From assembly GCA_964591085.1 (NCBI GenBank), contig CAZPXH010000001.1, positions 248,001-312,000 of the forward strand: a DNA stretch of 64,000 nt. Reading direction: 5' to 3'. Source of the DNA: CAZPXH01 sp964591085. Lineage in GTDB: Bacteria > Spirochaetota > Spirochaetia > DSM-27196 > CAZPXH01. The notes beneath the pieces were generated by a model. The model made no database searches, was not told where the DNA came from, and saw only the letters and a program-made list of their open reading frames with translations. Shown in pieces: positions 42,589 to 50,818 of this stretch (positions are counted from its first letter, which is position 1; every line of letters begins with the position of its first letter). The translations under genes and the position numbers were made by a program.

Positions 42589-43203
42589 ATGGAAGTACAC
42601 GTAGAACAGCTGATCGACCGGATCAAGGCCGAAGGCGTGGAAACGGCAAAGGCCGAATCCAGCCGAATTGTGCAGGAAGCAGAAGAGGCAGCTCGGCACA
42701 AGCTGCGTGAAGCCGAACACCATGCAGAATCCATCCGCGCCGACGCTCGCGCCGATGCGGATCGGTTCCAGGCCAGCGCGGAGGCTGCAGTGCGCCAGGC
42801 AGCTCGTGATCTGCTGTTGCAGGTAGAAGATCAGCTCCGCAGGATGCTGGACGCAGTCACCCGCGAGCAGCTTGATCAAGCGCTTGTAGGCGAAACCCTA
42901 GCGAAAGCGGTAATCACCCTCCTGCAGAACTGGACACCGGACGGGTCGGACTCCATTGCGGTGCTGGTCCCCGAGGATCAGCTCCCTGCGGTGGAGAAGG
43001 CCGTCAGGGCTGCGCTTTCAGCAAAGCTCCGGGACGGAGTGAGCATCCAGCCCGTGTCCGGAATCAGCGCGGGCTTCCAGGTGCGCGAAAAGGACGGCTC
43101 AGCCTACTACGATTTCAGCACTGCCGGGATTGCGGAAATCATGGGAGCATTCCTCAACGCCCGCCTTTCCGAGTCGGTCCGGGCCGCAGCCAAGAACGAC
43201 TGA
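42589..43203 (+). CDS. atpE: V-type ATP synthase subunit E
   Basis: ATG at 42589 with GGGAAAGG upstream. The N-terminal half is a long Ala/Glu/Arg-rich helix (LIDRIKAEGVETAKAES...) that pairs with a G-type helix in other V-ATPases to form the peripheral stalk; the C-terminal half is a mixed globular domain with VREKDGSAYYDFSTAGIAE. It links the catalytic A3B3 head to the membrane subunit I. No gene for subunit G/H is seen beside it. Confidence 0.9.
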   Translation: MEVHVEQLIDRIKAEGVETAKAESSRIVQEAEEAARHKLREAEHHAESIRADARADADRFQASAEAAVRQAARDLLLQVEDQLRRMLDAVTREQLDQALVGETLAKAVITLLQNWTPDGSDSIAVLVPEDQLPAVEKAVRAALSAKLRDGVSIQPVSGISAGFQVREKDGSAYYDFSTAGIAEIMGAFLNARLSESVRAAAKND

Positions 43204-43206
43204 GGC

Positions 43207-43788
43207 GTGGCACAGTACTACTATCTGGTCGCAACTCTGCCCTTTCTCCGATCCGATTCGCCTCCCGGAATCTCCTTGGCTGAGTTCAGCGAGCGGACCA
43301 GCGACTGGGTAAGCGAACGTGATCAGGCGGTCCTGATACAGGCGGCCCTTGACCCGCTGCCGGAAGCCATAAGTCTGCCGGGTCTCGCGGGCACCTGGGC
43401 ACGCTTTGAGACGGCACTGCGGAACGCGCTTGTGTCGCTCCGCGCTCAGGGAGACGCAGAACGAATTGCGCGCACGGTTCGGCCGGTGACCGATGGGCCA
43501 GAGACGTTTTCGGCTCCGGACATCGCAAAAGATGCCATGCAGCAGCGTGATCCTCTGCACCTTCAGTTGCACCTGGATCGAAGCCGCTGGTTTGCTGTGG
43601 ACAGTTGGGAAACCGGTCACCACTTTGACTTGGACAAGCTTGTGGCCTACTCGCTGAAACTTCAGCTTGGCCACCGCATGCAGAAGATCAGCGGCTCCGG
43701 CGGCCTTGAGGTGCTGCAGGAGTCCCTGATCCCGGCGCTGTTTGCCGGGCTACCGAAAGACACAGAAGAACAGGAGTCACGGGAATGA
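43207..43788 (+). CDS. DUF2764 V-ATPase-associated subunit
   Basis: GTG at 43207, three bases after atpE. It opens MAQYYYLVATLPFL and includes SLAEFSERTSDWV and YSLKLQLGHRMQKISGSGGLEVL. This is the DUF2764 family, which occurs in place of a recognisable subunit C in V-ATPase operons of spirochaetes, chlamydiae and Bacteroidetes. A C-like coupling role between rotor and head is likely but inferred. ATGA overlap with atpA confirms co-translation. Confidence 0.88.
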   Translation: MAQYYYLVATLPFLRSDSPPGISLAEFSERTSDWVSERDQAVLIQAALDPLPEAISLPGLAGTWARFETALRNALVSLRAQGDAERIARTVRPVTDGPETFSAPDIAKDAMQQRDPLHLQLHLDRSRWFAVDSWETGHHFDLDKLVAYSLKLQLGHRMQKISGSGGLEVLQESLIPALFAGLPKDTEEQESRE

Positions 43789-45557
43789 GTGCTGCACGGG
43801 GAACCGTTACCGGCGTCAACGGAAACATGGTTTCAGTTGAGGTAGAAGGTCAGATCTCGTTGAACGAGGTCGGCTACGTGATTGTAGAAGACAAGCGGTT
43901 GAAGTCCGAGGTGATCCGCGTCCGCGGCAGCCAGGTTGAGATCCAGGTCTTTGAGCTGACCACCGGAATCGGCGTCGGAGATCCGGTTGAATTCAGCGGG
44001 GAGATGCTTGCAGTTGAGCTTGGTCCCGGATTGCTTGGCCAGGTATATGACGGGCTGCAGAACCCGCTCCCGCAGCTTGCGGAAGAAGCAGGCTTCTTCC
44101 TGACCAGGGGGCTGTACCTCAGTCCACTGGATCACGAGAAGCGCTGGGCATTCACACCCAAAGTGAAGACGGGTGATCGGGTTGTCGCGGGCGACACGCT
44201 CGGCACGGTACCGGAAGGAATCTTTGAGCACCGTGTGATGGTGCCGTTCGCGTTCCCCGGCACAGGGACCATCACGTGGCTTGCGGACAAAGGCGAGTAT
44301 CCGGTCCGGGATGTGATTGCCCGCGTTTCGGACGAGGGCGGTGCCGAGCACGAGGTTCGAATGTCCTTCCAGTGGCCGGTCAAGCGCCCGGTCCAAACCT
44401 ACAAGCGCCGCCTTCGGCCTACCGAGCCGATGATCACCAAGCTGCGAATCATTGACACCTTCCTTCCTGTTGCCCGTGGCGGGACCTACTGCATTCCGGG
44501 ACCCTTTGGTGCGGGTAAGACGGTCATGCAGCAGGTAACCAGCCGGAACGCCGAGGTGGACATTGTTGTAATTGCCGCGTGTGGCGAGCGGGCCGGCGAG
44601 GTTGTGGAGACCCTCCGCGAGTTCCCGGAACTCATAGATCCGCGCACCGGGCGTACGCTCATGGAGCGGACCGTCATCATCGTGAACACCAGCTCCATGC
44701 CGGTTGCCGCCAGGGAGGCCTCGGTCTACACAGCAGTTACCATCGCCGAGTATTACCGTCAGATGGGGCTGAACGTTCTACTGCTCGCAGACTCTACGAG
44801 TCGCTGGGCTCAGGCAATGCGCGAGATGTCCGGCCGTCTGGAGGAAATCCCCGGCGAAGAGGCCTTCCCCGCGTACCTGGAGTCTGTCATAGCGGGCTTC
44901 TACGAGCGCGCCGGGGTTGTTGAGCTCCGGAGCGGAGAGACCGGCTCGGTCACCATTGGCGGAACGGTCAGCCCGGCCGGCGGAAACTTTGAGGAACCGG
45001 TAACCCAGGCAACCCTCAAGGTTGTTGGCGCATTCCACGGTCTCTCTCGGGCGCGCTCGGATGCACGGCGCTATCCTTCCATTGATCCCCTTGAGAGCTG
45101 GAGCAAGTACGACACGGTCATTCCGGAACCCAAGGTGGACTACGCGCGCGACATACTGTTCCGGGGCAATGATGTCGGACAGATGATGAAGGTTGTCGGG
45201 GAGGAAGGAACGAGTCTGGAGGACTACGTTCAGTACGAGAAGAGCGAGTTCCTGGATGCGGTGTATCTCCAGCAGAATGCGTTTGATCCAGTGGATGCAT
45301 CCGTCAGCACGGACCGGCAGCAGCACACCTTTGATCTCCTGTTCCGCCTACTGGGAAGCACGCTTCGGCTCACCGACAAGTCAGAAGCACGGAGCTTCTT
45401 TGCCTCGCTCAGGCAAAAGTTCCTTGACTACAACGGCTCACCAGAGGACAGCGACGAGTACCGGCGTCTTGAAGAAGAGATAACGTCCGAGATTGATCGG
45501 GTAACAATTGCCCTGGAGCCCAACGCAGAACGAGCGCTTGCGGCGGCAACCCGGTAA
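43785..45557 (+). CDS. atpA: V-type ATP synthase catalytic subunit A
   Basis: 590 residues with ATG in a GAATGA overlap. Beta-barrel N-terminus, the non-homologous region of A subunits (about 110-200), then Walker A GPFGAGKTV (about 240), GCGERAGEVV-like CGERAGEV, NTSSMPVAAREASVYT and LADSTSRWAQAMREMSGRLEEIPGEEAFPAYL. These define the catalytic V/A-type subunit that hydrolyses or makes ATP. Confidence 0.97.
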   Translation: MSAARGTVTGVNGNMVSVEVEGQISLNEVGYVIVEDKRLKSEVIRVRGSQVEIQVFELTTGIGVGDPVEFSGEMLAVELGPGLLGQVYDGLQNPLPQLAEEAGFFLTRGLYLSPLDHEKRWAFTPKVKTGDRVVAGDTLGTVPEGIFEHRVMVPFAFPGTGTITWLADKGEYPVRDVIARVSDEGGAEHEVRMSFQWPVKRPVQTYKRRLRPTEPMITKLRIIDTFLPVARGGTYCIPGPFGAGKTVMQQVTSRNAEVDIVVIAACGERAGEVVETLREFPELIDPRTGRTLMERTVIIVNTSSMPVAAREASVYTAVTIAEYYRQMGLNVLLLADSTSRWAQAMREMSGRLEEIPGEEAFPAYLESVIAGFYERAGVVELRSGETGSVTIGGTVSPAGGNFEEPVTQATLKVVGAFHGLSRARSDARRYPSIDPLESWSKYDTVIPEPKVDYARDILFRGNDVGQMMKVVGEEGTSLEDYVQYEKSEFLDAVYLQQNAFDPVDASVSTDRQQHTFDLLFRLLGSTLRLTDKSEARSFFASLRQKFLDYNGSPEDSDEYRRLEEEITSEIDRVTIALEPNAERALAAATR

Positions 45558-45584
45558 GCCGACTCATACAAGGAGATTCTGCAA

Positions 45585-46898
45585 ATGCCAAAGATTTACA
45601 GTCGGATTGAGTCCATTGCCGGAAACGTCATAACGGTGCACGCAAACGGAGTGCGCTATAACGAGCTTGCGGTGGTGAAGACACAGCGAGGGGAATCTCT
45701 TGCCCAGGTCATTCGCTTGCTCGGTGACCGGGTGAGCCTGCAGGTCTTCACCGGCGGGCGCGGTGTTGGAACGGGAGACGAGGTTCGCTTCCTGGGCCAC
45801 CCGATGCAGGTTGCGTTTTCCGACAATCTGCTCGGGCGCATCTTCAGCGGATCCGGCGAGCCCAGGGACAACGGGCCGAGTCTGGTGGACAACCTTATTG
45901 AGGTTGGGGGTCCATCGGTGAACCCGGCCAAGCGGATCATCCCCCGGAATATGATTCGCACCGGTATCCCTATGATTGATCTGTTCAACAGTCTGGTGGA
46001 GTCCCAGAAGCTGCCGATCTTCAGCGTTTCCGGTGAGCCCTACAACGAGCTCCTCGCACGGATTGCGCTGCAGGCGGAAGTTGACATGATCATCCTGGGC
46101 GGGATCGGCCTGAAGTACGATGACTTCCTGTTCTTCCGGGACAGACTGGAGGAGGGCGGTGCGCTTGCGCGAACCATCTTCTTCGTGCATACAGCCAGCG
46201 ATCCGGTTGTTGAGGCGCTCCTGGTCCCGGATCTGGCCCTCTCAGTCGCGGAGCAGTTTGCCCTGGAGGGCAAGAAGGTGCTCGCGCTCCTGACTGACAT
46301 GACCAACTTTGCCGATGCAATGAAGGAAATTGCGATCACCATGGAGCAGGTACCGTCCAACCGAGGCTATCCCGGTGATCTGTATTCCCAGCTCGCCTCC
46401 CGTTACGAAAAGGCCGTTGACTTCGAAGGGGCCGGTTCCCTAACCATCCTTGCTGTCACCACCATGCCCGGAGATGACGTTACCCATCCGGTGCCCGACA
46501 ACACCGGGTACATCACCGAGGGGCAGTACTACCTCCGAAACGGCCGGATCGAGCCATTTGGTTCCCTTTCCCGGCTGAAACAGATGGTAAACAAGGATAC
46601 CCGGGACGATCACCGTGCGCTCATGGACGGCATGATCAGGCTCTACGCCAACTACAAAGAGACTACAGAAAAGCGGTCCATGGGGTTCCGGATGAGCGAC
46701 AGGGATGAAAAGCTGCTGAAGTACGGTGACCTGTTTGAACGCGAAATGATGGACCTCTCTGTCAACATTGCGTTGGAGAAGGCGTTGGACAAGGGCTGGG
46801 AAATCCTGGCCGAGTGCTTCAGTCCGGAGGAAACCGGACTCAAGAGTGATCTCATCAAAACATACTGGCCGGTATCCGAAGGGGCGGCGTCAGCGTAA
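45585..46898 (+). CDS. atpB: V-type ATP synthase regulatory subunit B
   Basis: ATG at 45585 with AAGGAG upstream. The 437 residues include NPAKRIIPRNMIRTGIPMIDLFNSLVESQKLPIFS, where the degenerate P-loop of B subunits stands, LLTDMTNFADAMKEI, EQVPSNRGYPGDLYSQLASRYEKA and DDVTHPVPDNTGYITEGQ. It alternates with A in the hexamer. It overlaps atpD by one base (TAATG). Confidence 0.97.
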   Translation: MPKIYSRIESIAGNVITVHANGVRYNELAVVKTQRGESLAQVIRLLGDRVSLQVFTGGRGVGTGDEVRFLGHPMQVAFSDNLLGRIFSGSGEPRDNGPSLVDNLIEVGGPSVNPAKRIIPRNMIRTGIPMIDLFNSLVESQKLPIFSVSGEPYNELLARIALQAEVDMIILGGIGLKYDDFLFFRDRLEEGGALARTIFFVHTASDPVVEALLVPDLALSVAEQFALEGKKVLALLTDMTNFADAMKEIAITMEQVPSNRGYPGDLYSQLASRYEKAVDFEGAGSLTILAVTTMPGDDVTHPVPDNTGYITEGQYYLRNGRIEPFGSLSRLKQMVNKDTRDDHRALMDGMIRLYANYKETTEKRSMGFRMSDRDEKLLKYGDLFEREMMDLSVNIALEKALDKGWEILAECFSPEETGLKSDLIKTYWPVSEGAASA

Positions 46899-47500
46899 TG
46901 GCTGAGGTCAAGCTCACCAAGAACGAGCTCAAGCGCCAGAAGGACGCTCTCAAGCGCTTCCAACGCTACCTGCCAACGCTTCAGCTTAAGAAACAGCAGC
47001 TGCAGATGGTCATCCGGCAGGTGGAGGCAGAAGAGCGAAATCAGGCCCAGATGCGGGACAGGATCCTCGGTCAAATCAAGGCATGGTCCGGTCTGCTGGA
47101 CGGTCCGGTGAGGCCGGAAAACTACTTCCAGGTGCTTGAAGTGCGTGCCTCCCGGTCAAACATCGCCGGTGTGGATATTCCGGTGTTTGAGTCCGTGAGC
47201 TTCCACGAGGAAGAGTACGATTTCTTCAGCACACCACCGTGGCTTGACCGAATGATTGAGGAGCTCCGCCACCTGGTGGAAGTGGAGGGCCGGGTGCGGG
47301 TTCTTGCGGAACAGCGCAGACTCCTGAGCGAAGAACTCCGTATCACCACGCAGCGCGTGAACCTCTTTGAGAAGGTGAAGATCCCGGAAACAAACGACAA
47401 CATCCGCAAGATCCGAATCTACCTTGGTGATCAACAAACAGCCGCGGTTGTGCGGGGCAAGATCGCCAAGGGGAAAGTGGTTTCAGGGGTCGCGACATGA
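46898..47500 (+). CDS. atpD: V-type ATP synthase subunit D
   Basis: 200 residues beginning MAEVKLTKNELKRQKDALKRFQRYLPTLQLKKQQL, the central rotor coiled coil of subunit D, with a second helix TTQRVNLFEKVKIPETNDNIRKIRIYL near the C-terminus. It forms the central stalk; a separate subunit F gene is not found in the operon. Overlaps atpI in ATGA. Confidence 0.94.
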   Translation: MAEVKLTKNELKRQKDALKRFQRYLPTLQLKKQQLQMVIRQVEAEERNQAQMRDRILGQIKAWSGLLDGPVRPENYFQVLEVRASRSNIAGVDIPVFESVSFHEEEYDFFSTPPWLDRMIEELRHLVEVEGRVRVLAEQRRLLSEELRITTQRVNLFEKVKIPETNDNIRKIRIYLGDQQTAAVVRGKIAKGKVVSGVAT

Positions 47501-49353
47501 TTGTTTCCATGAAAAAGGTGGTTGTCGTCTGCCGCGCGGAAGACAGACGGCGTACCGTTGATTCCCTCGGCAAGCTTGGTCTGGTGCACCTGCGCGAACA
47601 ATCAGTAGACAGCGCGGATCTGGACCGAATTGCTGCACGACTGGATCGACTGGAACAGGCAATCAACATCCTGCAGACCCGGGCGGATAGCGCTCCCGGC
47701 GAGCTTCCGGCCGATCATCCGCTTGCTGCGCTGAATGGCCCGGGATCTGGCGAGCTGATCGCATCTCGGATTCTGGAGCTGGATTCCGAGCGCCGCGATC
47801 TGTCAGACGAGCGAAACCGCCTGCGACGGGACCTCGAGCGCTGGAGCCCCTGGGGTGATCTGGATCCTGAAGCCCTTGCGGACCTGGCTGAGAGCGGTGT
47901 TCAGTTGCATCTCGTGCAACTGCCCGTTGATCAGGAGCCCATTCTCAGTGAGGTGGACTACGTTGTCGCCGGACGCGACAAGCGTCAGATTCGGGCTTTG
48001 CTGGTGGGAGAACCCGGCAACATTCCGGTGCTTACCCCTCCCGGCAGCAGCGTTTCCGCGTTAAGAGCGCGAAAAGCAGAGGTCAGCGCACGGATCACCG
48101 AGATTGATGCCGTACTTCAGGCAGCGGCGGTGGTGATTCCCCAACTGGACGGTTCCCGCGCGGAGGTCTCAAGTCGGTGGGAGTATGAGGCCGCGGTTCT
48201 CGGTTTTGAAGATCGGGACCAGGTTGTCATTCACAGTGGCTTTGTTCCGCAGGATCAGGTGGAGCCGGTCCGTACAGAAGCAAGGGACAAGGGTTGGGCC
48301 CTGGTAGTGGATGATCCGACAGAAGACGATCCGGTGCCAACGCTTGTGAGGAACCGGGGGCCCATTCGCCTGATCAAGCCGGTATTCGGTCTGCTTGGAA
48401 CCGTGCCCGGCTATCGGGAGCTGGATATCAGCGCCTGGTTCCTGCTGTTTTTCACGCTGTTCTTCTCCATGATCATTGGTGACGCAGGCTACGGAATGGT
48501 CCTGCTGTTGTTCGGCCTCATTGCCACGGTTCGCGGGATTGCTGGCGGGGGTGTTGGGATTGGAACTCGCCTGTTGTTATTGCTGAGCGTCTTCACAGTT
48601 GGGTGGGGAGCTATCACGGGCAACTGGTTCGGGTACGAACCCCTGGTACAGAACACCTTTTTATCCCAGCTGGTCATTCCCCAGCTCTACGCGTTTGATC
48701 CGAACAGCACAGAAACCATACAGCTGTTGACCTTCCGGATCGGCCTGGTTCAGCTCGGGCTCGCGCAGCTGTGGAACATCATTCGTGACCTTCGCGGGCG
48801 CTACAAGCTCCTGAGCCTTGCCCAGCTCGGCTGGTTTGCAACCATCCTTGGCCTGTATCGGCTGGTCCTGAATCTGGTCATAAGTTCGGAGCGCTATCCG
48901 CTTCCAGAGTGGGCGATGTACGCGATAGGTGCCGGTCTGGGGCTGGTGGTTCTGTTTGGTTCTCAGGAGGGTCGACCCCTCCGGGACATCCTCCGCGGAT
49001 TCAGCTTTCCCAACCTGCTGACCACCTTCCTGGATTCGATCAGCAGCTTTGCAGACATCATCTCCTACATTCGCCTCTACGCGGTCGGGCTTGCCTCGCT
49101 GGAGATTGCCCGTGCATTCAACGCCATGGCTCAGCAAGTCTCGTCCGGCTTGGACGGGATTCCCGGAATCATCGCCGGGGCTGCGATACTCGGCCTGGGG
49201 CACACACTCAACCTGGTTATGGGCGCATTGTCCGTGGTGGTCCACGGCGTGCGACTGAACATGCTGGAATTCTCAAACAGGCTCGGAATGGAGTGGACCG
49301 GACAGACGTACCGGCCCTTCGCAGTAGCCGCATCAGAAGGAGTACGGGAATGA
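47497..49353 (+). CDS. atpI: V-type ATP synthase subunit I (membrane stator)
   Basis: 618 residues. The soluble N-terminal half (about 1-310) has coiled coils and alpha/beta hairpins (KKVVVVCRAEDRRRTVDSLGKLGLVHL). The C-terminal half has about seven to eight membrane helices from GYRELDISAWFLLFFTLFFSMIIGDAGYGM to the VSSGLDG...GHTLNLVMGALSVVVHGVRLNMLEFSNR region. The late Arg in SYIRLYAVGLAS is the expected channel arginine facing the K-ring. It overlaps atpK in ATGA. Confidence 0.95.
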   Translation: MIVSMKKVVVVCRAEDRRRTVDSLGKLGLVHLREQSVDSADLDRIAARLDRLEQAINILQTRADSAPGELPADHPLAALNGPGSGELIASRILELDSERRDLSDERNRLRRDLERWSPWGDLDPEALADLAESGVQLHLVQLPVDQEPILSEVDYVVAGRDKRQIRALLVGEPGNIPVLTPPGSSVSALRARKAEVSARITEIDAVLQAAAVVIPQLDGSRAEVSSRWEYEAAVLGFEDRDQVVIHSGFVPQDQVEPVRTEARDKGWALVVDDPTEDDPVPTLVRNRGPIRLIKPVFGLLGTVPGYRELDISAWFLLFFTLFFSMIIGDAGYGMVLLLFGLIATVRGIAGGGVGIGTRLLLLLSVFTVGWGAITGNWFGYEPLVQNTFLSQLVIPQLYAFDPNSTETIQLLTFRIGLVQLGLAQLWNIIRDLRGRYKLLSLAQLGWFATILGLYRLVLNLVISSERYPLPEWAMYAIGAGLGLVVLFGSQEGRPLRDILRGFSFPNLLTTFLDSISSFADIISYIRLYAVGLASLEIARAFNAMAQQVSSGLDGIPGIIAGAAILGLGHTLNLVMGALSVVVHGVRLNMLEFSNRLGMEWTGQTYRPFAVAASEGVRE

Positions 49354-49775
49354 ACATCGGGCTTCTGGGCGTCGGGTCGGCGCTCGCCTTTGCAGCGATT
49401 GGATCAGCTATCGGCGCGGGAAGCGCCGGAATGTCAGCGGTGGGCGCATGGAAGAAGGCCTTTGCCAGCAACAAGCCGGCACCCTTCCTGCTTGTGGCGT
49501 TTGTCGGTGCCCCGCTGACACAGACCATCTATGGCTTCATCCTCATGAACGCCATCCTGGACAGTGGGGGCGAGTCACTGCTCCTTCTTGGTGCGGGATT
49601 GCTTGGCGGTATTGCAATGGGCTTCAGCGCATGGTTCCAGGGAAAGGCTGGTGCGGTTGCTTCGGATGCGCTTGCCGAAACCGGGAAGGGCTTTGGTAAC
49701 TACATCATCGTCCTTGGACTGATTGAGACGGTGGCGTTGTTTGTCATGGTCTTCCTGCTGCAGGTGGTCGGCTAA
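49350..49775 (+). CDS. atpK: V-type ATP synthase proteolipid subunit K (Na+-binding residues present)
   Basis: ATG at 49350, inside the end of atpI. The 141 residues form four membrane helices: two hairpins. The ion-carrying Glu is E126 (VLGLIETVALF). The first hairpin has APLTQTIYG with T57 and Q58, and the second carries Q97 in FQGK. In Enterococcus hirae NtpK, Na+ is held by the equivalents T64, Q65, Q110 and E139 plus a backbone carbonyl. All four side chains are kept, suggesting a Na+-coupled enzyme. Single-Glu doublet hairpins are typical of V-type K subunits. Confidence 0.92.
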   Translation: MNIGLLGVGSALAFAAIGSAIGAGSAGMSAVGAWKKAFASNKPAPFLLVAFVGAPLTQTIYGFILMNAILDSGGESLLLLGAGLLGGIAMGFSAWFQGKAGAVASDALAETGKGFGNYIIVLGLIETVALFVMVFLLQVVG

Positions 49776-49797
49776 CGAGATACCCTCGGTCACTAGC

Positions 49798-50784
49798 ATG
49801 ATCGGGTTCCAGCGTTCTGGTGGCATTTTGCTTGCAGCGCTAATGTTGCTCGCGCTCCCGTTCACCGGGGTTGCCCAGGTGCCCGATCCGACCGAACCTT
49901 CCTGGCTCCTGCTTGCTCGGGGAGACGCGCTCCTTGACGCTCGGGAGCCATCCGCCGCGTTGCGGTTCTACCGCGCGGCACTTGCAACGGCACCCAATTT
50001 GCCGGAGGCCGATCTCGGCATTGCCCGGGTGTACCGGGCGGACGGCAATTTTCGGCTTGCCCTTGATCATTACCAGCGTGCTACAGATCAGGCGAGAAAC
50101 CTCCTGGTAGCACAAGATGAGTTTGCACTGATCTATGAGTACGCAGACCTGCTGCAGGATCTCGGAGAGACAGCCAGGGCACGGGATCTGCTGCAGGATG
50201 TTGTAGATGAGAGCGAGGAGTGGAGCGGACCGGAGAGCCTTGTCCGGCAGGGTCTCCCAGTCACCGCGACACTCCGGGGTCCGGAGCGCGCTCTGGAACT
50301 CTTCCGGCTTTCGGAAGATGGCCCGATAGAGGCGCATGCCCGTCTCTCAAGCCTGCTTGCGGACGAGTTGGCTGGAGATGGCGCCCCGGATGAACAGGCC
50401 CTGAGGCGGTCCTTTGACCACGCGGTGTTTGCTTTGTACCGGCCGCTTTCTGTTCTGGTTGAGGCGGTAATAGCCGGAAATCCGCCATTTGAGTTCCGAA
50501 CATTCCCCGGGTTGTTCGCTGAACTCGGTCGGTTACGACTGGACAGTGTCCCGCAGGAACTTTCCGTGTTCATCCGCGCAACTGAGTTGGCACAACGGGC
50601 GCAGGATCTGAGACAGAACACCTCTGATCCTTTTGGCGCCGCGGTACCGGCGGATCCGCAGTTCGGGCCCGGGGTTACCGAGCGTCTGCAGGCACTGGAG
50701 GTCAGCTTGCTGAACTTTGTGATTACGTACAGCACAAGCCCTGTGGAACTCAGGCGGGCACAAGCCTTGCTCGGTGACAGGTGA
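49798..50784 (+). CDS. Secreted TPR-like protein
   Basis: ATG at 49798 starts a signal peptide (GGILLAALMLLALPF, cleavage near GVAQ). Two or three TPR-like helical repeats follow, e.g. WLLLARGDALLDAREPSAALRFYRAALATAPNLPEADLGIARVYRADGNFRLALDHYQRA, then a helical region of about 200 residues. Such proteins mediate periplasmic or outer-membrane protein contacts; no partner can be named. It follows the V-ATPase operon after 22 bp and may be read through from it. Confidence 0.72.
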   Translation: MIGFQRSGGILLAALMLLALPFTGVAQVPDPTEPSWLLLARGDALLDAREPSAALRFYRAALATAPNLPEADLGIARVYRADGNFRLALDHYQRATDQARNLLVAQDEFALIYEYADLLQDLGETARARDLLQDVVDESEEWSGPESLVRQGLPVTATLRGPERALELFRLSEDGPIEAHARLSSLLADELAGDGAPDEQALRRSFDHAVFALYRPLSVLVEAVIAGNPPFEFRTFPGLFAELGRLRLDSVPQELSVFIRATELAQRAQDLRQNTSDPFGAAVPADPQFGPGVTERLQALEVSLLNFVITYSTSPVELRRAQALLGDR

Positions 50785-50818
50785 CAGACCTGACCAGGCT
50801 GACTAACTTCTGGCGGGA

